25,358 bases of DNA, from positions 226 to 25,583 of the forward strand of contig MNCI01001898.1 of assembly GCA_015680685.1 (NCBI GenBank), read 5' to 3'. Shown here piece after piece: positions 12,601-21,600 of the stretch; the first letter of the stretch is position 1; each line of letters opens with the position of its first letter. The notes beneath the pieces were generated by a model. It was not told the DNA's origin, ran no database searches, and saw only the letters and a list, made by a program, of their open reading frames with translations. Source of the stretch: Gnetum montanum. Lineage: Eukaryota; Streptophyta; Gnetopsida; Gnetales; Gnetaceae. Both the position numbers and the translations under genes were made by a program.

Positions 12601-15600
12601 GTTGTTTAATCAACGTGATGAAACAAAAATCCCTATGGCTATTTTCTAATAGTAAAGAGAGCACTTGACTTGAAAAAAAAAACACAAATTTTATTAGAAA
12701 TCACCCTTTCGAAATTTTTGTCTGGTCTCTGTTTTACGTGTATGATATATACAATGGACGTGACTTTATTAAAACCTACTAAATGTTACAATAATACATG
12801 AAACCTGATATTTAAAAGCCTAAACCTTACCATCTCTTTTCATTCCAATCTTAAATAATCGCCACCATGCAAACGCAAAGTTAGATTGACATAGCAGCAG
12901 AGAAGTTACTAAAAAGTACTCAAATCAACAATCTTTCAACGGCAAACAAGATAAGTGTCAAAGCTCTGATCATAACAATTAGATTATCAAATGGTTGCTG
13001 AGGTTAAAAAAATTTAGCAATAAGCCAAATTTGCTCACTGATATTAGCAAACAGATTCAACAATCCAATCAAAGCAGTGGAATTATAAAATTATCTAACA
13101 CAGAGAGTAAACTGCATTGAGGAACGGACTTCATTTGATAATTAAACAAGGACCAATGAAAAGGAGTGAAACTTAAAGCATCTCTCTGAAATCATTGCAA
13201 GTATTATCTGGAAACAAACTCTGGTCTTTATAAAAACAGAAAATTGCACCAACACAACACCAAACAATGTTTGATCGGTGGAAGTTCTTGACGCATGGCA
13301 ACATGCTAGCATGCTTGGAGATATTTGTATAATTCAACAGAAAGACACAGCATAGTTTCTTTCTAGGCCTATAACATATTTTCAAACCCTGAAGCCACGC
13401 ATTCCTAATCCCACACCTTAGCCGCAACATCAGAACTTTTCAGCTCTTCTAAGTACGAGCGAATTTAAGTTCACCAAACTTCAAATATGCATCCTTTCTA
13501 TCAAGGATATTGCATTGCACCTTCAACATGGAAAAATTTTTGTAGTGATAGAAAAGCTTGAGACCCAAAAGTATATGTTTTATATAATGAAAATTAGACC
13601 ACGTATAATCCTATGGCTTGTATGGACAGTAAATGTAAGCTAAGCACGGGTTTTGGATCTAAAACCGTAGTTATATACAGGGAGATTTTAGATTGGCAAG
13701 GACACTGAAAGCTTTTAGCGTTGCTTGATAAATATCGGGGACTATAAGCAAAGATGGTCCATATAAAAAACGTAAAAGAATAAACGGTCCAATTTCCGTT
13801 AACTTACCAAGAGGCCCACCATGATCCTTCAAGCTCAAAGCAACGAGTGAAGGTGGTCAGTTGTGAGCTCATGGGTCTATCTGCTTTGCAGCAGGTATCA
13901 CTCAAGGATACTTTTTCAACCGTGGAAGTTCAACAGTTGTACTTCTTCCACTAGCACTAGGAATTTCCATTTCCAGAATAATTTCAAGGATGGGACGACT
14001 CCACGGTTATAGAAGAAGGCAAGAAGTTTTATTCAGTTTTTCTTCAATTTAATATGAAAAAGAAAATTTTTATCAAAATGAGGAGAAAAGTAAGAAATTT
14101 GCATTCAATCAGAAATTCAAATAGCTTGAGGATGATGTTAAGAAACATACCATGACAGAACAGAACTGAAAACACATCTATGAAATACTATAGATAACAA
14201 AAGTAACAACCAGGAATGGAGAAGTAGCAGATCAGTCCAAGCTTTGCATTCAAAAACCTTTAGTGTGAAGAGAAATATTCAGGGGGGGGCAGACAGATTT
14301 AAGAAGCAGCCTATCCATTCTCTTTTGCAGATTCTGACAAAGCCAGATATTTGCATCAGTCATGAGCAAAGCATCTCGATCACCTGTGAAATTTGCATTT
14401 TACATTGCCAATAGCCTAAGCATCAACACTATTTGATTGCATGAGTTTCTCAGGTGACTCCAAAGAAACACTGCAAGATCATAATTTTTATGCTAGTGAA
14501 TGTTCAGCTTCTAGTCCACTTGGGTGATTTAGTGCATATCAATTAATAGGTTACTCGTATGCTTTCTATGGATTTCTCAGTAAAGTTCTTTCTGCGCAAT
14601 TATCACTAAGAAATTAGATGTAACAGAAAAAGTTGGTTTTTGCATAATTTTACAAATAGTTGGTTGTACAGATGCTATTTGCTTCTATATGTTTTAATTA
14701 TTTTTTTTGTAAAAAACATAAGAAAGCAAGAAAATGACTAATTTTAGTTTTTTTTCTTCCAACAAATTTTGTAATTTTCTTTTCAAATGCTAACGAACAA
14801 TTCCACATGCATAATTTTTCAAATGACCGATCATCTTCTATGGGCAACCAATCAGCAGACACAAAACATGGGTAACTTCTATGGTTGGGGAGAACGCAGT
14901 ATTTACAAGCAACTAAGAAGTTTGATGAACAACTAAACAAGATGACTGAACAAAAATCAATTGTATTTCTCATATAATCAATCAAACTATATAGATGCAT
15001 GATTGAACCAAATCACAGCAGCAAATTAAGACACAAATTTAAATTCTCTGAGCAACCAAATCAAGGTGATGGACAGCCTAGAGTATTAGAATTAGAACTG
15101 CTGAATTGAAAATTCATATCTTGACCTTGAAATTTGGTCGCACTAGGAAAATTTGTAATTAGTGTATGGTGTGGAATGACTGGTATTTGGCATCATTCCT
15201 GTATATTTTGCAATAGCTGTAGATTTCTCACTTTGCAATGTTAGCTGATGGAACAATATTCTTAAAGGCTATATGGTGGATCAAAATAGATTGTATTTTC
15301 TGAATCGATTTGGAAAAAAAATTTGGACCCCTAAAAGCTCAATTGCAATTAAAAGGAATACTCATAAGCCCATTAATTTGGGCTCGAAAGTGAATCCAAT
15401 ATGAAGCAATTGCAGACTGCAAATGTAAAAGACCTACCTTGAAGGAAGGACCTATATTGTATATCTTGAAAAGGAGAATGAACCACAAGGACATGTCGGA
15501 AAAAGCCATGGCTTACTTTATTTTCTGGAAACTAAGCATAGGAACACCCACTAGTAGTCATTGAAGTAAGTATATATATATATCTTTTATGAAACAAACT

Positions 15601-18600
15601 GTGTATGCATCTCATTGCAATTCTATGAGTCATCATTTCATGTTTAAAAATCCGAGTATCTTATGTAAGACATTTTAAAATTCTGCAAAATGAAAGTAGC
15701 CTTCAGAGTTTCTTTAATGCTTGTAAATCTGAATAATAGGCAATGAGAACCTTCTAGTTATAAAGAAAATCTAAGAAATTTACTTTCGAGGGTCCATCAA
15801 TGTAAAAACATTGAAGCAACCTGCTAAATCCTGTAAAATTGACATTAACATGGTAGTCGTTGATTCACCATGAGCAAAACTAATAATTTAGTTGCAGGTG
15901 AACCAAGAAAAAAGAATTTATGATAAGGACAGCATTTAAGCTATGAAAAGTGTGCCCTGTAAAGGTTGCACCTAAGATGTGAAAAGGCACACTTTATAGG
16001 GATTCTACGTGAACCATGTCCAAGAGCATAGGAGGACAAAAGTGAACAAAGTAAAGGTATAGATACAAAATATACAATCTCCTTCCATTCGTTTTGTATT
16101 CATTGTCCATTAGTCTGTATGTTGTTCATGTTAGCAGAAAATTCCATACTGTGCATCATCCAGGCACAATAGGATGATCCAAGTGTCGTTGGAATCCATC
16201 CTAGACAAAGGAATCATGAAATTAAAACATTAATAAAGATAAATTTATCAAGAGTTCAAACTTTAAAAAACGGGCAACAATTGTGCACTTTGGCTGCATT
16301 GTTGACAAGAGGTTTTGCTGCTTGTGTTGAGGTCTATGGACACTCAACCCAGAGCTTTGGATTTCATAACATGATAAGCTACCTAACTTGTGACCTATAG
16401 ATGCAGTTATGAATATTGCTAACAACCAACACCCCATCAAAAAGATGAACTTGAAAATAACTGTTAAGAATAACTAGTATTAAATATCAACCTCAGGGCC
16501 TAGTCAAATGCCATGGTTTTGAGGGCATGGCATGGCTAATCATTATTAAAACTGAAACTGAATATATTAATTACATCCACTAAGACCTGTTGGATCTGAA
16601 TATATTAATTACAACCACTGAGACCTGTTGGATCTGTTGGACCATACCTGTTTCAGAATTCCTGTTACAGAATTTATCCATAAGTCAGCATTGCTCGTTA
16701 TTTTGGCCATGGCATTGTTTTGTAAACATCCTCCATTAGGCAAAAAAGTGCACATTCAAAATCATCAAGCCAGCTGGAAACCAGTAACCACCATTGCCTG
16801 TGGTTTAGTCATAGGAAAATGCTGCTTTCAATGTCCTATGCCAACATAGTACAGCCACCACTGTGGAATGGCCATGTTTCATAAACCCCATGTGATCGGG
16901 CCCTCAACATGTCAAAGTCATCTTGTTGATTGTAGATGTAGACCGTGACAGTTTACATCAGACAAAACTCACAGTTTATACTTAACTAACTAAACATGAT
17001 TGCTTTTGCATTTATCACATAACTAAGTGATTTACATAAATTTATCACAAGTTTATGTAATAAACGTATGTAAACAAGCCATTCATTGCTTGCATTTGAT
17101 AAGTTTGATAAAAACACAAGAGGTCTGCATTTGTTTTCCAAAGTAGAATATCTTCCGTACATATAATTTAGACATATGAGTATATGGGATTTAACTTTTC
17201 CATATTGACACTTTCTATATCAGTTGCAAGTATTGTCTTGTAACAAAGTGGTACAAAGAACCATCCAAACTCAACCCTTTATGCAAAAAACCCAACCCAA
17301 AAGACAATTCTGATAAACATTAAGAAAAACAGTGCATCACGTAGTTAAACTAGACCTCAGCACTTTTTATAGCTACAATAGCTCGTTGACAAGAAGAACT
17401 TTTAAGAAATGATAATCAGTAATAGGAGGACAACAGATGGTATGGATATTCACATGCTGAAACTCTTCAGTGTGAAAGAAAACATTCATAAGAAAGAAAG
17501 AAAATATCTTTTCTTTGAAAAAGGTGTTTTTAAGCTTGCCAAGCCCTTGAAGACACTACAGATATTAGGTGGTTAGTCTTACCAGGAACAGGTAATACTG
17601 AGATTGAAATTTATCTAGACGCCCCAGTATACAATAAAGTGACATGTATTTATGTGAAAAAAAAAACATAAATTTCCACTTATATAATGAAACCATAATC
17701 AATGGGAAATTAAATTAGTTTGACTTGAAGCCTAAACATAACAATGGAGGAATCAAGTGAGTGTAATTTGGGTTACTGCTGCACTGGAAGAAGTGAAGAA
17801 TCATCTCCTCTAATTGAACAAAACATCCTACCCATTGAATAGCCAGAGAAATAAGTAGTTAAGAATATACAAAACTGAAATTGATTTTTCTGCCCCTTAA
17901 TGACACTATGGATCTATTTGCCAAAGCATCTATACAAGTAAAGTTGTCTAAAACTATCTTGGCATAGTGGGTCAACACCACAGTAAAAAGTTAGAAGAAT
18001 GTTGAGGATTGAGGACTTGGAAGGGGGGTTGAATAAGTTCCAGCCAATGAGACCCAATTCTTGCACACTAGATGTACGTGGTTCACCAACCTAGGTACGT
18101 CCACACTTGGAGGATAGAATCTTTGCACACCTCTAGACTTTATTCCTTAAAAAAATGTGGTTTCAATGGCACCACAACCTTTACAGAGTCTTGAGCTCCA
18201 CTAGGGGTATTTTCTCTCAGAAACACACTCAACCCCTCAAGGTCCCAACAAGCTCAAAGGATTCCTTTCTTCAAGGGCTTACAATGAGAGATAGAAAGAT
18301 CAAGAAGAAAAAAAACTAAGTTTTTGATTCATTGCTTTTTGGCTCAACAAAAAAATAAACTCTACAAATGATAAAGAAATCAAGTACAAAATTTCTTAAA
18401 AGAAATGAAGTACTTTCCCGATTGGGATCTCTTTCTTCTATGAGCCTGAAACGTCTTACTTGGTTCCCCATCTTGCAGGTGAGATGTCTCATGTGTCCTA
18501 AGATGTCTTAATTGAGACATCTCCTGCTTTGTGGAAACATCTTGCCTAAGACTAAGCTTCTCAGTAGAGACGTCTTGAACAAGAGTGAGATGCCTTGTCA

Positions 18601-21600
18601 ATCTCTAGGACATCTTCTTTTAGATTTAAGACATCTTGCATCCTTGTGATTTCCTCCAAATTCTTGCATTTTCTTGTTGGACTTTAGTATTCCAGTTTGT
18701 CAATTCATGTTCTTGCCTTGGTCTCCTTAATATTCTTTATTCACCTTTCTTAGACCTACAAGATCTCACAAGCACACTAATAAATTCTCCATTTTTCAAG
18801 GTTTTGACATACCAAAAGGTCAACAAATGCAATCAAATTATCAAAAGTTACTATCTTATTTGATCATCCCTTGTCTCATCTTCTTCTTCTTCTTTCCTTT
18901 TAACTTCCTATTATCAAGTTTGGATTTCATTCTTATTCCTTGAAACTCTAATTTGTTTTAGACTTCAATATTAATGCCTCTTTTCTTACATTACATCTTT
19001 ATTGCTACTCTTTCTCACTACAACCCTTTTGTTATATCACATCAAAACAGCACTTTGCATTATTACATCTCTTATTCCTTACATATTTTACTTCTTTTAG
19101 TCAAAACTTTGGGATTCCATCATACACTAGCACAAATTCTTTTACATTAATACTTAGCTCAGTTTAGCTAATTACTATACATTTTTATGAAAACTCAATA
19201 TACTCTTAATAATGTTTATTTCTAGCTTAATATTAATAAGGCACTTACATAGCTTTACAACAAGACATGACTCTCAAAGGATAGATTATGCAAAACTTAT
19301 GATCAAATAGAATGGCCTTGGTGGTTGTCACCAACTAAAAGGATGTTTGTGATATCTTTATACATCACATTGAAATGCCACTTGATGATGCTTCAACCAA
19401 AATTGCAATTGTTATAAGCATTAGTCAAGCCTTTATTCTTCAATAAATCTGTCTACTTGATCTTTAGCTTTGCATTGTAAGAGCAAGGCTACTCACTCAT
19501 GACATCATATCTAGCACTTAAGATGGTCTCTTAGCATGCCTATTCCATGCTCACCAAAAAATTACTGAACATGAACTTTGGTGAATTTGTTCCTTCATGG
19601 TTGATTCTAGAACTAAATTTGTAGAAATCCTTGAATCCATCAAACTGACCATCATTGCAAATTATCAAGACCATAAATTTATTTAAATGTTAACTTGTGT
19701 CCAAGCCAGCTCAGTGAAATAATGAATCCAATTTCAGCTATTCAACATTGACTGGACCAACTAAGTAAATAAATGGAATGACAGTTCCCTCTTGAAGGCT
19801 GATATATTTAAACTGTTTATGGATATAGCTGCCTCCATTCACATGAATTCTAGTATCATGCTGTGTTTCTAATAAACATGTGTATGACAATCAAAAGTCC
19901 TCTATCATCACATTGCCTTCATTTGGTAGTGATCTTGTCTTTCATTACATTGCATGGCATATTTGTACAACTTGAAAGCAATGGATTTCATTGAATACTT
20001 AATGGAAGGTAACAATTCAACAAGAAAATGGATCATCAGATGATACTCAACCTTGAAAATCTTTATTTCAACTTCAAAATTCATTATTAACAAGATCTAC
20101 ACTGTAATAATAAAATTTGAAAGAACTTTTCATTTGAGATTTTGATTTGAAGGTTCAATCAATCTAACATAATCGTTAAAAAAGCATCACATATCCTCCA
20201 AAAAATATCAATTGAATTCCCTTATTAATTCTAGAAAAGCCTCTTCAAGATTCTTGTCCTGGTGTCTTCCTTGTAAGAATGGAACCTTTGGCAAAAGACT
20301 TGGGGTAGATTTGACTTCTAGTGAAAAGATACATCACAAATATCCATTCCAGTTTAAGCATGTATACGGTGGGGGTGTTAAAGTGCATGAAATTTGATTG
20401 GGAACATTTGACCTGGTTAGAGGCACAAACAACATATCATGCATACCTATAAGTTTTAAGAATCTATAAAAGCCAAGAAAGAATATTAAAATTGTATAGC
20501 ATTGTCCTTGGACCAATCTAGCAAAGCAAATTCTTATGCACAAGAATCCAGGAAATGGATCTACAGGATGATACATAAGTTCAGATCATAAAGAAGTTAT
20601 TGCTCAAAGCTAGTCCAATATATTCATGAAGAAGTTTTTAAAGTTTGACAATTTTTTTATCTATTGATGATGTTGCAGACATTGTTGAAACCTAGTAATA
20701 ACTAAATTTGATCATGCTGGATTTGGTAAATGGCCTCTAGCATTTGTGAATCGACTATACTAGATATGGTATTTATCCAAATGAGCTTTCACGAGTTTTT
20801 TATGATGAGGCTAACGGAGTGTATAAGAAGGGTAAACTTTGCGAATACAAATATTTAGATTGCAGTTTAAATGGTATACAACTATACATCATATGCCACA
20901 AAGATGCACTTTCAACCTCGTGTGTATGAAATGGATTCAGAAATTTGGAAAGTGTAAGGAGAAGGTTGTAGAATTCTTATTAAACAAGTATCCTCTAGAA
21001 CAGCTAATATCATAGGGTTGCCGTTTCGTGAAGAAACTCTTCAGGTAGTTGCTTTCCTATGATGGTATTAAAACCTAGCCAAGGAACCAAAGGTTTGGAA
21101 TCAATCATCATCATCATGCATGCAAAAGCTTTAATTAATTATCACTGCTCCAGCGGATTCAAATTTTTTAAAGTTAAAAGTTTCGCAGATCAACCGGGAA
21201 AACAAACACATCGCAAATTATTGATGCCGTAGAATAAATAAAAAAGCGACAACCTGAATAGCATAAGGAAAATTATAGCCAAAGAGCAATGATAGTTTGC
21301 GTGCATGATACCGAATTTTATTGCGTCCTGAGATTACCATGAAGCAAATAAATGAAAAAAAGAGAAAAGAAGAGAAAATTAAAAGCAGAAAAGAAAGAAA
21401 GAAATAAAGAAAGGGAAAGTGGAAAACCGTGATGTAGGAAGGATGAAAGACAACGAGCGCTTTATCGTGAAGAACATCGACGGTAGCGTCGCGAATTCCT
21501 GGAAATCCCAGTCTCTTGACGGCCTTCTCCACCGACGCCGCACATGCGGAGCACTTCAGCCCCTTGACCTGCAACACCAACCGCTGCATCTCCAAAATCT

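Larger units (their letters stand above)
11281..17999. other. intron 1, central part
   Basis: About 6.7 kb of AT-rich intron DNA. Supported structures inside it are a SINE-like box B piece (about 11720-11770), two tandem duplications (12079-12229 and 16560-16635), a (TA)n run near 15570 and a short conserved-looking frame at 13902-14006. Open frames seen at 13173-13430, 14698-15000, 16222-16440 and 16628-16849 match nothing I know and have no splice or codon support. I see no gene here. Confidence 0.5.

Noticed and set aside
14698-15000. 100-codon minus-strand frame in intron 1
   Set aside because: Composition is that of AT-rich noncoding DNA and nothing recognisable is encoded.
16222-16440. 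72-codon minus-strand frame with a hydrophobic start
   Set aside because: No homology recognised and no supporting signals; probably chance.
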